NCBI GenBank assembly: GCA_009667805.1
Contig: CM019067.1
Span: 242,765,721 to 242,829,720 of the forward strand
From: Leptobrachium leishanense
Lineage: Eukaryota; Chordata; Amphibia; Anura; Megophryidae
Direction of reading: 5' to 3'
Length of the DNA: 64,000 nucleotides
A model generated the notes under the pieces. The model saw only the letters and a list, made by a program, of their open reading frames with translations. It was not told where the DNA came from and searched no databases. The translations under genes and the position numbers were made by a program. Shown here in pieces: positions 1-11,417 of this stretch (its first letter is position 1; each line of letters begins with the position of its first letter).

Positions 1-284
1 GCTCGCACAATCGCCGATTCACAAACAGATCTTTATAGGGTTCAGTGTTAGGAAGGCAATCTGGGGGGCATGCACTAAGTGACTTATCCTGACGTTAATG
101 CTTACATATCCGAACACTGCAGTTAGCATTCGGTATGTAATTTAGCCCAACATCTTTTATTAGAATTACTTAACTGTGTCCCCAAAAAATTAATAAAATC
201 ATTTATCGATCACTAGCCCATTCTACTATAGTCTATCACTATTACTCTGTGATTCAATCAGTCATCCAAGCTGCTACAGTTTAC
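1..284. other. intronic DNA, nothing recognised
   Basis: Low-copy-looking AT-rich sequence with no coding potential or repeat signature that I recognise. Confidence 0.5.
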
Positions 285-418
285 TTTAAAGGGATATTCT
301 ATGTAGTGTGACCACTCACTGTTATCTGACTGGTCACATTGCTCTGGAATCTCTGCTCCCTCTTCCCAGGAGGGCTGAGTCAGCCCTCCAAGTGCATGGG
401 CTTAGTCCTGCCCAGGAC

Positions 419-1939
419 TAGGGATGAGCGTTCGGTTCGGATCTGTTCGGAGTTCGATTCGAACATCGCCTGTTCGGCTGTTCGGCGAACTACGAACATT
501 TCCGCGTGTTCGCTCACAATGCACCACAATGGACCACAATGCACTTTTCCACTGGCCTGAAGCTTGTAATTGGCTACAGCCTTGCACCTGACCACAGGTC
601 AGGTGCAAGACAGGTGCAAGACTATGCCAATCACGGCTCAGAGTCCTGATTGGGCAAATTTTGCCCAATCATGGGCTCACAGAGCTAAGTCCCGCAGCAC
701 ACTATATAAGGCTTCCCTGCCTGCAGCCCCAGCGTGTGTGTTTACTGCCAGGCTATCAGGGACAGTGTGTATCAGTGAGTTCTACCAGAGTTCAGCAAAT
801 TTGAATCTGTCTTGGCACAGCCTGTTATCAGTGTGTATCAGGGAGTTATACCACAGTTCAGCAAAATATTGGACCGCAGGGTCCACCACTGCACTCTTCC
901 ACAATACCACAGAGGGGTTCCGGTGTGAAGGCACTTGCTGCCACCAAAGGCACAATATTTGGGTGCACTGCCACTGACGCCTATACCAGATTCATATCAT
1001 TTTAATATTGGACTGCAGGGCCCACCACTGCACTCTTCCTCAATACCACAGAGGGGTTATGGTGTGAAGGCACTTGCTGCCACCAAAGGTAAAATATTTG
1101 GGTGCACTGCCACTGATGCCTATACCAGATTCATATAATTTTAATATTTGACCGCAGGGTCCAACCCAGCACTCTTCCACAATACCACAGAGGGGTTACT
1201 GTGTGAAGGCACTTGGTGCCACTAAAGGCAAACTATTTGGGTGCACTGACGCCTGTACCAGATTCATATCATTTTAATATTTGACTGCAGGGTCCAACCC
1301 TGCACTCTTCCACAATACCACAGAGGGGTTACGGTGTGATGGCACTGTTGCTGACACTAAAGGCCCAATTTTAAAGCACCTATTGTTACTTTCATCCAAA
1401 GCCTGCATAAGTTTCACCATAATTTAGCCAAAAAAATCACTAAACTTGTTCTGCGTGTCCTAAAACGTCTCATCTTTTCATACAGGCTGCCGCCCCAAGC
1501 AGTTGTTTATGAATAAATTAAAGGAAAACCATTTACCGTCATTTGAAATGTCATTTTTTTGTTTTTAAATGTTTCTATACATTCTACAAATCCACCACTT
1601 CATGGGCAGGTTATGGGGACCTCCTAGGCACGATATTTGAAGGAATTTTTCGTTTTTATTCTTAACCTTTATTTCATGGAAAACTCACTGTTCCTTTAAA
1701 ACCTTTTTTTTTACTTTTTGTCCTTGTTTCCTGTCCCCCAGGGCACTACCCGGACCCCCATACACCTTTTATGGCCAATATCTTGCATATATGCCCTCTT
1801 GGAGGGCACTCAAAAAATCGAACGTTCTGGTCCCATTGACTTACATTGAGTTCGGATCGTGTTCGAGTTCGAACTTGAACTTTTGAAATTGTTCGAGTTC
1901 GAAGTCGAACCGAACACGGGGGTGTTCGGCTCATCCCTA
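419..1939. mobile_element. non-autonomous hAT transposon, 1521 bp
   Basis: Perfect 11-bp terminal inverted repeats, TAGGGATGAGC at 419-429 and GCTCATCCCTA at 1929-1939, are flanked by a perfect 8-bp target duplication CCCAGGAC (411-418 and 1940-1947). Subterminal regions are rich in GTTCG/CGAAC words on both sides (421-500 and 1845-1930). There is no transposase reading frame, so movement would depend on a hAT transposase supplied in trans. The interior is filled by a tandem repeat. Confidence 0.93.
871..1370. repeat. 133-139 bp tandem repeat inside the hAT element
   Basis: The word GGACCGCAGGGTCCA and its variants recur at 871, 1010, 1149 and 1282. Each is followed by CTCTTCCACAATACCACAGA and a TTTGGGTGCACTGCC block (the fourth copy is partial). 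This gives about 3.6 units with spacings of 139, 139 and 133 bp. A shorter duplication of GTGTATCAG plus CAGAGTTCAGCAAA-like sequence lies just upstream (767-868). Confidence 0.9.
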
Positions 1940-2232
1940 CCCAGGACCAGAGCACTGCACTGAGATTCCAGGGCTTTGGGAACTAGTCTCCACCAATGGC
2001 TCTCAATGCCTTCAGGCATTAACAGTCCCTGGATTAGCTAGTGCATCCAGTCCCCTGCAGTCAGCATGTCATGTCCCACAGGACTCAGAGGAAGACCGGT
2101 GCAGCATTAGGTACGTTTTTAAAGGAAACAAAAGAGCTATAATGGAAGTGAGTGCAGAGAGTGTCATGGGGTGGTTAATATTTAACCCTTCCTTTTCTAA
2201 CTTCCAATATAACACTATACTATCCCTTTTAA

Positions 2233-3773
2233 CTGTCGGGATATCATCATGCAGACTTTATGACCTTATCATGGATTCTCCAGACCTGTTGTATAGGGCC
2301 CTATTATGACAGGAGTTTTGCCTGGACTTCTTGGCAGTGTAATTTGTTTCAAATAAATTTGCCTACCTTCAGGAACCTATACTGAGTCATCCCTATACTT
2401 TCCCGGGGAGATCAGGATGCTTGAAAACAGATACGACTACAGTTGGAGTCCGGCGATAAGCTTAGCAAAGCCATTAATTAAGGTCTTCAGAGTTGGTAAA
2501 TCTACCTAAGCCTTGATCCAAGTAGACCTGATCTGAAATACAGTCCATATATTTTCACTTAGCAATATAAGAATTGCATTACAACTTTACTAGATCACTC
2601 TTTTACGCAAGAACATGGATTTGAAGGTTCCTGTTGCAAGACCATATCTTTATTCCCAAAGAATGTTTGTCTAATTGCAAGTCAAATACACTTTCTTCTG
2701 GATTCATGTACTGGATCACCTATAAGTGCCAATAATTGTGGTTAGACACTGATACAAATCCATGAGATAGCAATGACCAGTGCAAAACACGTTGTACATG
2801 CACAGAGAAAATTTGGATTAATGTGGAAATGGACAGTCTGGGTTAATATGATTTTGTAGCTCTTTGATATATGTTTAATTTCCTTTAATCTTTATATCCT
2901 TTTATATACAGGAAAAAAATATATTTACTTAGTAGCTACTTTGATGGCTATGAACAAAATCCAGCACAAACCGAAATCCTAATTTATGTTTAACGTGCAA
3001 ACTGTTAAACTCAGTAAATGCATGGACATACGATTTACAAACAAACTATTTGGTACAAATCCACAGATTCCACCACATGTCAACCTCCCACTTTACAGAT
3101 AGTTAATCTTATAGAATCACTAAAATAGAAGATAAAACTTTATCTGAGGTATGTGACAAACTCAGGACACTTGCCAGAAACACTTTGATTCTCTGTGATT
3201 GTTTTTATTTTGTGGAGAGTGTTTAAAGACTTTTCCTGTTGTTTGATATATGTGTTGGGCTTTTTTTGCGTGTCGATTTCTTTGTAGATGTTTTTTTTTC
3301 AGGGTCATGCAATGTGCTGATGGCAGACATGGGTGTGATTTGTATAAAAGTGGATATGATACAGAAGCTTAAAGTTTTACAACCGTCACCTGACATGTTC
3401 AACTACAGAACTCCGTGTTTTCTGTTTGTTTTACTTTATTCATAGGGATGTAGGCCCACTGAAACTACGTGACCTAATCTAATCAAAACATTTGCATTTA
3501 CAGCCCTTTTACCTTATAATTCATGAATACATCATCTTTGATTATGGCAAATTACTGTGGATTGCTAGCTACGGTAAATGGCAAAATATGATCCAGATCT
3601 TCAATTGCTTGCTGTTGTGGTTTAAGTTTGAAGTTTCGTCTTTACTTTTCGATTCCTTGCAGTTTCCAATTTATGGAGAAAACCACAAAGAATTCTTATA
3701 CCTGGAAAGCCTCATCCTATCCTTCTCTCCTTTTTCTCTCCTTTATTTTCTATTCATTGACATTACCCTAGTT
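2233..3773. other. intronic DNA, nothing recognised
   Basis: AT-rich low-copy-looking sequence. Short open frames at 3239-3445 and 3492-3824 have no recognisable protein content or splice context. Confidence 0.5.
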
Positions 3774-4335
3774 CAGGGTTCAAAATTTCCACCAGCCTGC
3801 TCACATTTGGCGAGTGGAAATTAAGGGAGGGCGAGTAAAAATGCACACGCCGGCAGCATGATACATTATTTCGTGCTGCCTGCGTTGCGTATTCTGCCAG
3901 CGCCTGTATTATTTTTTAGGCCCGCCAGCGGCCTGCCTCCTTTGAAGACATCAGAGAGGGAGCGCCAGATGTCTGCCACCCATACCTGCCCTGTCCTGGT
4001 GTCTCTCAACAGGTACCGACTGCACTCTGCCTGCCTAATGTTTGGGTATGCATGTATCTGGGGTCTGATGTCTGGGTATAGATGTATCAGGGGTCTGATG
4101 TCTGGCTATAGATGTATCAGGGGTCTGATGTCTGGGTATACATGTATCTGGGGCCTGTGTCTTTATTTTTGTAACTTTATTCTGAATAAAACATTTAACA
4201 GCATTTCATAACATAATTTAAGACGGTGTGTTTAGGGGCGGAGTTAAGGGCAGGGTAGGGGTTTGGTGAGGCAACTGGTGTTGAGTAACTCTTAAGGCCT
4301 GGCTAGTAGCTCGGGACTTGAAATTTTGAGCCCTG
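3774..4335. mobile_element. non-autonomous hAT transposon, 562 bp (family copy 1)
   Basis: The termini CAGGGTTCAAAATTTC and GAAATTTTGAGCCCTG are inverted repeats with one mismatch. They are flanked by a degenerate 8-bp duplication (CCCTAGTT and CCCAAGCT, 6 of 8 identical). The right third, including GAGTAACTCTTAAGG and GGCTAGTAGCTCGGGACTTG, recurs in the copy at 61654-62533. The interior has a short minisatellite of TGTATC-GGGGTCTGATGTCTGG units at 4048-4152. No transposase is present. Confidence 0.82.
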
Positions 4336-5159
4336 CCCAAGCTGTTATGAATGAGAAGGTACAGATCAATCTCTTCTAATAGTTTTGTTTTGTTTACTCA
4401 TTCATAGGGCATTGATATGATTATCATTGTTCTACAGTCCTTTTGATCAATACATAGCAATAAAAGAATAATAAATCCTTATGCAAGTAGTTTTTTATTC
4501 CTCCTAGAGATGGGAAGTTGGCAGTGTTACAAACCTATCAAGAACTACATGTATAGCAAATACAATCCCCGACCACATGAGTGCCGACCTTTCTGGAGCA
4601 TTGAGACATCAACATACCCTAATAGGCCCTAGTGAGACGGGATTTGTGGTCCTAACTGATGACCTACAATTCCCAAACAGGTCACAGCATCACTGAAACC
4701 TCCCTTTATTCTTTTACTTATGTTTCAGAGAGCAACCAAATCTCATTTTGTTTCGTTTATAGACTTATCGAATGCCGTATCAAACTGGCGATATCTTTAA
4801 AAGTACTATCCACTTTGTTTCTAAGTACTTACTCATGGTATCAGGAATGTTTCAATGGTCAGTTCACGAGGCAAACCAGTCGAGTGCTGTATAGAAAGGA
4901 ATATTCTTTATTTAAAAAGCTTTTCACGCTTGACTGTTGTCGTTAAACTGCTTATTTCAGAGCTAATTATCGGGTATAAGCAGCTTGAGCAGGTTTTATA
5001 CATAGGTAAATCCAACAGCACTCCCAATGTTAACCCCCTCTGTACCCAAGTGGTTATTAACTTGATGCTACAGAATGTGTTTCGTTGATGTGTCTACCCA
5101 GAAGGGCTTAGTGTATCATCCATTCTCCCTAATGGTTCTAAATACCCTCTAAGTTTAAG
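4336..5159. other. intronic DNA, nothing recognised
   Basis: Low-copy-looking sequence. Open frames at 4659-4946 and 4855-5088 show no recognisable protein. Confidence 0.5.
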
Positions 5160-5560
5160 CAAACTGTTACCTACAGATAAGAACAAACAGAGGGAAATGG
5201 AATGTGTTTTGTATCCCCTCTGGCATATATATCTGTCTTCACGATTTATTTATTTATTTATCTATTTCCTGGTGTAACCTCTTTTGATGTGACTAATTAG
5301 CCACTCTCAGTAAACGATGACTCGCAGCCATAATGGGAGCTTTATGAAATTCTCACACAAAAGCAGTATGCAAATTCATTAGAAAGAGAGAAGGGGAGAG
5401 TACTTTACAGCTCTTGAGTAAAATAATAAAGGCCTTGTGTCCTGATTGAAAAGCATTTGGCTGCTGATTAATGAATCCGCAAATTAACGTACATCTTCCA
5501 ACATATTTCAAGTACCATGTTTATAAGAGTTACCCATAAAATGCTTTGATATTGGGTGCG
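5160..5560. promoter_or_regulatory. candidate conserved intronic enhancer
   Basis: This is a non-repetitive block dense in developmental transcription-factor type words: TAATTAG at 5294-5300, the octamer ATGCAAAT at 5368-5375, ATTAATGA at 5467-5474 and AAATTAACG at 5481. GLI3 introns are known to hold enhancers in other vertebrates. That this block is one of them is inference, since no alignment was possible here. Confidence 0.35.
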
Positions 5561-5957
5561 AACAAACACTCGGTAGGTTTTTTAAAAACACTTCTTTGTT
5601 AAGCACCTTTTTAACAAGCTGTTTATTCAAACCTCTGTTATATTTGTTAATTTGGAACATGATGTACAAAACGTTCAGTATAATTACCTACTGTGTAAAT
5701 GACCATTGTCTTTTATTAGTCAAATATTAACTGAGCGTATTGCCGCAAATAGATACACATATATGCCAATTTTAATAATATTTTCTGTTAAAATACACCT
5801 TTGAGACATAGCTCTAGTATTTGCGTATATGTTCTAAAATTCGGCAGTGCCGTTTGTATCAGCTAACCGACCTACACTCGTTAGGTTTTTACAATTACAA
5901 ACCTTTATTAGAAATTTTAGCACGGGATATACAATTTTTTCTGATCAATAATAATGT

Positions 5958-6496
5958 ATTCCTCACTTGGAGTACTGTGTGCAGTACTGGAGACCGTATC
6001 TCCAGAAGGATATAGACATCTTAGAGAGAGTTCAGAGAAGGGCTACTAAAATGGTGTACGGCTTGAAGGAGAAAAGTTACCAGGAAAGGCTTAATGATCT
6101 TAACATGTACAGCTTGGAAAAAAGACGAGACAGAGGAGATATGATAGAAACATTTAAATACGTAAAGGGAATCCACAAGGTAGAGGAAGGGAGTATATTT
6201 AAAAGGAAACAAAGTAGCAAAACAAGAGGACATAGTCTTAGATAAGAGGGGCAAAGGTTTAAAAGTAACATCAGGAAGCATTATTTTACTGAGAGGGTGG
6301 TGGATACATGGAACAGTCTTCCAGTTGAAGTGGTAGAGGCCAAAACAGTAATTGAATTTAAGCAAGCATGGGATAGGCATAAGGCTATCCTAAACAAAAG
6401 ATAAATCCAGGTAAAGTATCCATGTAATTGGGCAGACTAGATAGGCCGAAAGGTTCTTATCTGCTGACATTTTTCTATGTTTCTATGTTTCTATTT
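5958..6496 (+). mobile_element. CR1/L2-type LINE, 3' end
   Basis: The translation contains the C-terminal reverse-transcriptase signature of CR1-like LINEs: LEYCVQYWRPYLQKDIDILE, then RVQRRATKMVYGL, SYQERLNDLNMYSLEKRR and GDMIETFKYVKG. A WNSLP-like motif (DTWNSLPVEVVEA) follows after a frame break near 6242. The element ends in a TTTCTATG microsatellite tail (6473-6496). It is 5'-truncated, as is usual for LINEs, and non-functional. Confidence 0.88.
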
Positions 6497-6870
6497 AAAG
6501 AGATGCAATTACTAGTCTTGTTCTTTATGTTGAAACAGATATAGAGTATTTAGAAAGTGTAGAGTCAATAGAATAAATAGGGGACGTGTAGGACCCATTC
6601 ACCCAACATTTGGGCATGCCAAGGCATACCAGACACACCCTTTGGCAAACCAGTCACACCCCTTTGCACACCAGACACACCCCTTCGCACACTTGCATCA
6701 CCTTCTGTCCTGGACCACGGGAAAATATTTACTTGTGTATGTCCTGCAATGATTTCATGTAAATTATTACTGTACTAATTGATGTAGGATACTGCTCTGC
6801 TTACTGTGTATGGTGGCTGTCATGCACTGACCTATTTAATAAAACTGCCCAGGAAATGTAATTTTATGAT

Positions 6871-7066
6871 TTTTTTTTTTAGAAAGTATTTTACCACAAA
6901 AGATACATTGAGATCTCTCTCGTTTTCAAGTATATCCTGGGTGGCGAGTATGTATCGTTAGGTGTCTTGCCCAAGGACACGTACTGGAGAGGTGCTCTGG
7001 CCAGGATTCGAACCTGTGTCTCCACGGTCATAGAGCAGTGGCGTTACCTCTACTCCACCCAGCCGG
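6871..7066 (-). mobile_element. tRNA-derived SINE, antisense copy
   Basis: Read on the minus strand it begins GGCTGGGTGGAGTAGAGG (A-box region). It then has a B-box-like GGTTCGAATCC, the conserved body AGTACGTGTCCTTGGGCAAG, and the 3' tail CCAGGATATACTTGAAAACG ending in a poly-A (T run on + at 6871). The tail matches the 3' end of the LINE at 39695-41413. Confidence 0.85.
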
Positions 7067-7473
7067 ATTGTAGTCCGTATTCTCATATAACCTTACACAG
7101 ATGGTAACAACCTGGTGCAAACACTACTTTAGTGTAATTATACAAATGTATGTATGCATAAATACATTTAATAGCTTCAACACAAGTGGTACCTTTCGAC
7201 CCACCAAATATAGCAGCAGAAAACAAAAGATCATATAAGGATAACGTGCTTGTGGTGCACATTATTTATAACTAACCAAAACTATAACTTTTATGGATTG
7301 ATGTAGCAGTCGGCAAGCTTCCTCAGTTGATATTTTAAGATGTTCACTAGTATCACTACTGTAAAATATATTGGCCTCTGGGTTACCAATTTCCAGAATG
7401 CCAGATTGCTGCTTGGAACACTGCCCCAAGGTGTGAACTACAAGCTTCCATGTCGCTCTTCTAGCATCACTTC

Positions 7474-7530
7474 CATACTTGAAAACGAGAGAAATCTCAA
7501 TGTATCCTTCCTGGTAAAATCCTTTGCAAA
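7474..7530 (+). mobile_element. LINE/SINE shared 3' tail fragment
   Basis: It carries CATACTTGAAAACGAGAGAA followed by TCTCAATGTATCCTTCCTGG and TAAAATCCTTTGC. This is the tail common to the window's SINE and its partner LINE, severely 5'-truncated. Confidence 0.8.
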
Positions 7531-7603
7531 GTCAATACTATATTGTTATTCCCACATAATCATCCATATCACACTGTTTGGAGATATGATCTAGTTATGC
7601 ACT

Positions 7604-7674
7604 CAGGACATATTTGAAAATGAAAGAGATCTCAATGTATCCTTCCTGATATAATACTTTATAAATAAATAAAT
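7604..7674 (+). mobile_element. LINE/SINE shared 3' tail fragment with AAAT tail
   Basis: It carries CAGGACATATTTGAAAATGA, then TCTCAATGTATCCTTCCTGA and an (AAAT)n end, the same 3' tail as the neighbouring copy at 7474. The two lie about 75 bp apart as separate insertions or a duplication. Confidence 0.8.
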
Positions 7675-8333
7675 GTGCAGTACAAATCATAATAAAGGGA
7701 TCAAATAATTCATTATTAATATATTCAGAAGTAGTCTTTTAATACACTTTCTTTAGTTTTGTTTGCACTCATACATTTATGACATTTGTTACATTAAGTT
7801 GCATGCATGTTATAAACCATTTCTAGTAATTGTTGTGTAGACATCAAGATCAATCACAAAGCTGACTTATATAAAGTTACATTGTTCACAGCGTGTGATC
7901 GCATACAGGTTTTATACTGAGCCTTTGACTGTGGTTCTCAAGCACTGTTGATTTTTACCCATTTCTGTCCTGTACAACAATGCCCTGAGCCCGGATTTTC
8001 GAGATCAGTGTCTTGGACACGTGGTGTGTGCTGACCTCTGTTTGATCCATCCTTGGATCAGCAAGCCTTCAGCTACAAGCTGTACTTGGAGTGCCAGGAG
8101 TGTTCGATTATCAATCTCTCTGAGCTGCCAACTCAGTACATCTTGCCATAAGCTGCGATAGAAGCTGCACAGATATCATTTATCATTTGTTTTGGAGAGT
8201 TTTCCCTCACAAAGAAATAAAGTGAAGATACATAAGAAGTGTTTTAGACATAAAACACCAGATCCAAACCTATTAAAATGTGAATAACGTGGTAGGGTCA
8301 AATTTTTTCAAATATATTAAAATAACAACTTCA
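7675..8333. other. intronic low-copy DNA, weak enhancer candidate
   Basis: No repeat signature is recognised. The part at 7980-8230 is of mixed composition (for example GATATCATTTATCATTTG at 8172) and might be conserved, but nothing direct shows it. Confidence 0.3.
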
Positions 8334-8475
8334 TGGGTTATTCACAAAGCGGCAAACTTGCCACTAAATTGCACTGAACTGTGAATTTCACCGTACGGCT
8401 CAATTTCAGGGCAGTGTTTTAATTCACTAAACTGTCAATACGCCAAATACTGGCGTTTTCCAGAGATTACAAACA
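8334..8475. mobile_element. GGGTTATTCAC-class MITE fragment
   Basis: It starts GGGTTATTCACAAAG and contains CACTAAATTGCACTGAA, GTGAATTTCACCGTACGG and CGCCAAATACTGGCG. These words recur at 23969-24716 and 49890-50330. Only one end is recognisable. Confidence 0.55.
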
Positions 8476-8892
8476 TAGCAACCCCCCAGACTGCTACCCA
8501 CCCTTTAACAAACTTTTCTTATATCAAAGCTTATATCAGAGCTTTGGTGTTCTTGACTCACTATATGTTTTACTTTTTACAATGTGGTATATGTAGGAGG
8601 GACATCCATTGTAATCAATCTAAAAGCCTTGACTTTGCAATGACTTGACCTCAAAGGCAAATCTGCAACAAGATGCTGCCATTCTAACACTTGATTTGAA
8701 TTTACTAAACAGTGAGCCCATATTCGTCATGAACCTGACCAAATCATGGAACATCATGGTCATTCGAGAGCATACCAACAGAGTTGAATAATGTTTTTGC
8801 TTTGTTATGATTCAAACAACAATTATCTCACAAGTAAGTAACTAAACATGTTCATGGCCAAAAATCGATTTCGGTTTGGCACGATTCTTAAG

Positions 8893-9108
8893 TGTTTGGG
8901 TAATTATTTCTTCTTGTTTAGGGTTCATATTTTGCTTGTTTTAGGCTTTTTTTAGAGCTAGGGTTACTATTTGTGCTTGTTTTTTATGGTTAGGTTTAGT
9001 ATTAAGGTTATAGTAAGAGCTAGGGTTACTATTTGTGCTTGTTTGTGGTTAGGGTTAGAATTAGGGTTATGGTTAGAGCTAAAGTTACTATTTTAGCTTG
9101 TTCGTTTT
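8893..9108. repeat. about 60-bp tandem repeat with TTAGGGTT-like words
   Basis: TAGAGCTAGGGTTACTATTT and its variants recur at 8953, 9013 and 9073, each followed by GTGCTTGTTT or a close form. The array includes GGTTAGGGTTAGAATTAGGG near 9052. It resembles degenerate telomere-like sequence but is a 60-bp unit. Confidence 0.75.
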
Positions 9109-9727
9109 GCATTGAACAGTGGGTGCAATTTTTTCCCAATCACCCAAATGAAAATGGAGCGATCTGATCATATTTCAATCAATTTGATGATGGAGAAGGA
9201 AATATCAAAATAGAGGAAATGGACACCAGGAGGACCCAGATGCTAGGCATTCGTATACTAATGCTTTCTGTTAACATGCCCAACATATTTTGTGATTGCC
9301 ATTGATGTACTACCAGGGTTCCTGTATATGTTACTTTCTTGCCCACCAGCTTTGTGTCAGAAGTATGGAGCACGTAACTATCGTCTTCTACTTCTGTCAC
9401 CTTTGTGTGTGACTGTCTCCATAGAGCACTGGGTATTCCAGCCATTTCAGGATATAATACTAATACCATTTTCAGACTTCCAATATGTTTTGACTTTGGT
9501 GAGACAGTCATGGTTTTTGGCCTCAGTACCAATGTTTTTGGGATTCTTCTCTGCTGTCCTGGTCAAAATCGCATAATAAAGAGCTCCCAAAAGACATTCT
9601 ATCAGCTGAATGTGGAACTTTCATAGTTCCCAATTTTGGGTTGTCATTTCACTTGAAATTAAGTTATGTAACATAAACATAAAAAGACTACACTATAAGT
9701 ACTGTTAATCAGTTTTTCCAGACTGTC
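9109..9727. other. intronic DNA with an unexplained minus-strand open frame
   Basis: A 117-codon frame on the minus strand (9179-9532) is longer than expected by chance in such AT-rich DNA. I recognise no protein family in it. No splice sites or start context support it as a gene. Confidence 0.3.
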
Positions 9728-10436
9728 CAGGGGCGTAACTACCAGGGGTGCAGAGGGTGCCACCGCACCCGGTCCCTTGAGTCCAGGTGCCCACACTTTC
9801 CTGCCTGGGCCTGCCTATATTTTATATATAAAATTCTTTTTTGTATTTATTTTATACTTATTTGTGAATTTTACTTTGGGGCTCTGTGATACGCTCATAC
9901 ACACCACATATTGCTGTTAGTTTTGTTGCTGTGGAACTCTGATTAATACTGATACACACTGCATATTACTGTGAGTTTTATTGTTGTGGAACTCTGTGAA
10001 ACGCTCATACACACTGCACATTACTGTGAGTTTTATTGCTGTGAAACTCTGAAATGTTCATACACTGCACATTACTGAGTTTTATTGCTGTGGAGCTCTG
10101 TGATACGTTCATACACAGTGCACATTACTGTGAGACTTATTGCTGTGGAGCTCTGTTATACGCTCATACACACGCACACATTACTGTGAGTTTTATTGCT
10201 GTGGAGCTCTGTGAGATACACATAGTGCACATTACATAAAAAAAATGGGATGGACTGAAGAGGTCATAGTGGACCTGGAAAAAAATGTGACACTGATTGT
10301 CTGGAGTCAACATTGTGGACCTGGAGGGGGACCAATGCATGTTGACGGGAGGGGTGGAGCAAAATATGTTTTTGCCTAGGGGTGGGGCCGTCATGGTTCC
10401 TGCACCTGGGTCCTGAGGTTTCTAGTTACGCCTCTG
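9728..10436. mobile_element. non-autonomous hAT transposon, 709 bp
   Basis: The termini CAGGGGCGTAACTA and TAGTTACGCCTCTG are inverted repeats with one mismatch. They are flanked by a perfect 8-bp target duplication AGACTGTC (9720-9727 and 10437-10444). CAGGG ends and an 8-bp duplication define the hAT superfamily. The interior is mostly a tandem repeat and there is no transposase. Confidence 0.95.
9879..10233. repeat. about 50-58 bp tandem repeat inside the hAT element
   Basis: About six units each contain GCTGTGGAGCTCTGTGATAC, then CTCATACACACTGCACATTA and CTGTGAGTTTTATT, with small indels between units. Confidence 0.88.
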
Positions 10437-10849
10437 AGACTGTCTATTCCATTTTTTTTTTAAATTTAGGATATCGGGATAAGGAACCAATAACACACAC
10501 AACATAGGGGGTGATTTTTAAGAGCCATTGAAAATGTTGTTTATAGATTTCTGTAGGATAACCACAAACATTTAAGGGCCAGTGGTAAAAGTCTAGGAGC
10601 CTATGGCTACCAGGCCTATGGATGTGATTATCGTTGGTCTATTCTGACAAAGAAGAGAGGAATTTGCAAATCAAATTAAATTAATACATAAACAACAACT
10701 TATCAGTAATTACACAAGGGTTTATTTTTTGCAGCTGCCTTTGCATTGAAATAATATATATATTTTATATATTTAAAGTGATTTATTGAACACTTCCGTT
10801 GCTGCAGCCCCCCTCCCCAAGCTATGCTATATGTTAATTTCCTGGCTCT
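10437..10849. other. intronic DNA with an old repeat trace
   Basis: Words at 10576-10620 (GGGCCAGTGGTAAAAGTCTA, GGAGCCTATGGCTACCAGG) resemble the GCCAGTGGCTACAT repeat at 15356-15500. The rest is not recognised. Confidence 0.3.
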
Positions 10850-11070
10850 CTAGGAGCTTAAAAGGTAAATATGTTTGATATTAGCAATTTCCTCAACAGC
10901 TCCAGCAACAGTGAGCAGTTCCGTAATTAAATTCACGAGCGCGGCAGGGATAACAGATGCTTATATCATTTGCTATCAGCCACAGTCTAATAAATTGTGT
11001 TACCTCTTTAATCAATTGAAGAAGTCCCTTCCAAGTACTTGTACTTTTAGAAGTCACAGTAAATGATAAC
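10850..11070. promoter_or_regulatory. candidate conserved intronic enhancer
   Basis: This non-repetitive block contains CCGTAATTAAATTCACGAGC near 10921, GATAACAGATGCTTATATCA near 10950 and TAATCAATTGAAG near 11010. Homeodomain, GATA and E-box type words are packed together. The call rests on composition only. Confidence 0.35.
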
Positions 11071-11417
11071 ATGAAAACAAAGCCTGCAAATTGACTATTA
11101 ATATGTTATATAGGTTGTGGCAGAGATGTATGCACCAAGGAAAATGTGAATAATAACACAGACAGGGACGCTACTTTATATTTATTTTTATAATACACTC
11201 TATACTCCTATTTTATAAAATATAGAGAGGTTTTGAGTTCATAGTTGAAATGTCACATTTGATATATATTTAATTTATTTTCAGTTATGCATTTTAACCA
11301 TTTGTGTCCTGCAGACACTCATGGCAAACGTATTAATTAAAAAATACAATTAATTGCTTTTTACTATATCTGGCTCTTAATTAAATACACACTCAAGAAA
11401 TAGGACACAAATACTAT
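11071..11417. other. AT-rich intronic DNA
   Basis: Very AT-rich, with no recognised repeat or coding content. Confidence 0.45.

Larger units (their letters stand above)
285..2232. mobile_element. T2/Kolobok-like MITE split by a hAT insertion
   Basis: The left end TTTAAAGGGATATTCTATG and the right end ATACTATCCCTTTTAA are imperfect inverted copies. Both carry the TTAAAGGG terminus typical of amphibian TTAA-target T2-type elements. Removing the hAT at 419-1939 leaves about 430 bp. No coding capacity is seen. The pairing of the two ends is inference from the termini only. Confidence 0.45.

Noticed and set aside
570..977. 135-codon open frame near the window start
   Set aside because: It lies within the hAT element and runs into its 139-bp tandem repeat; no recognisable protein.
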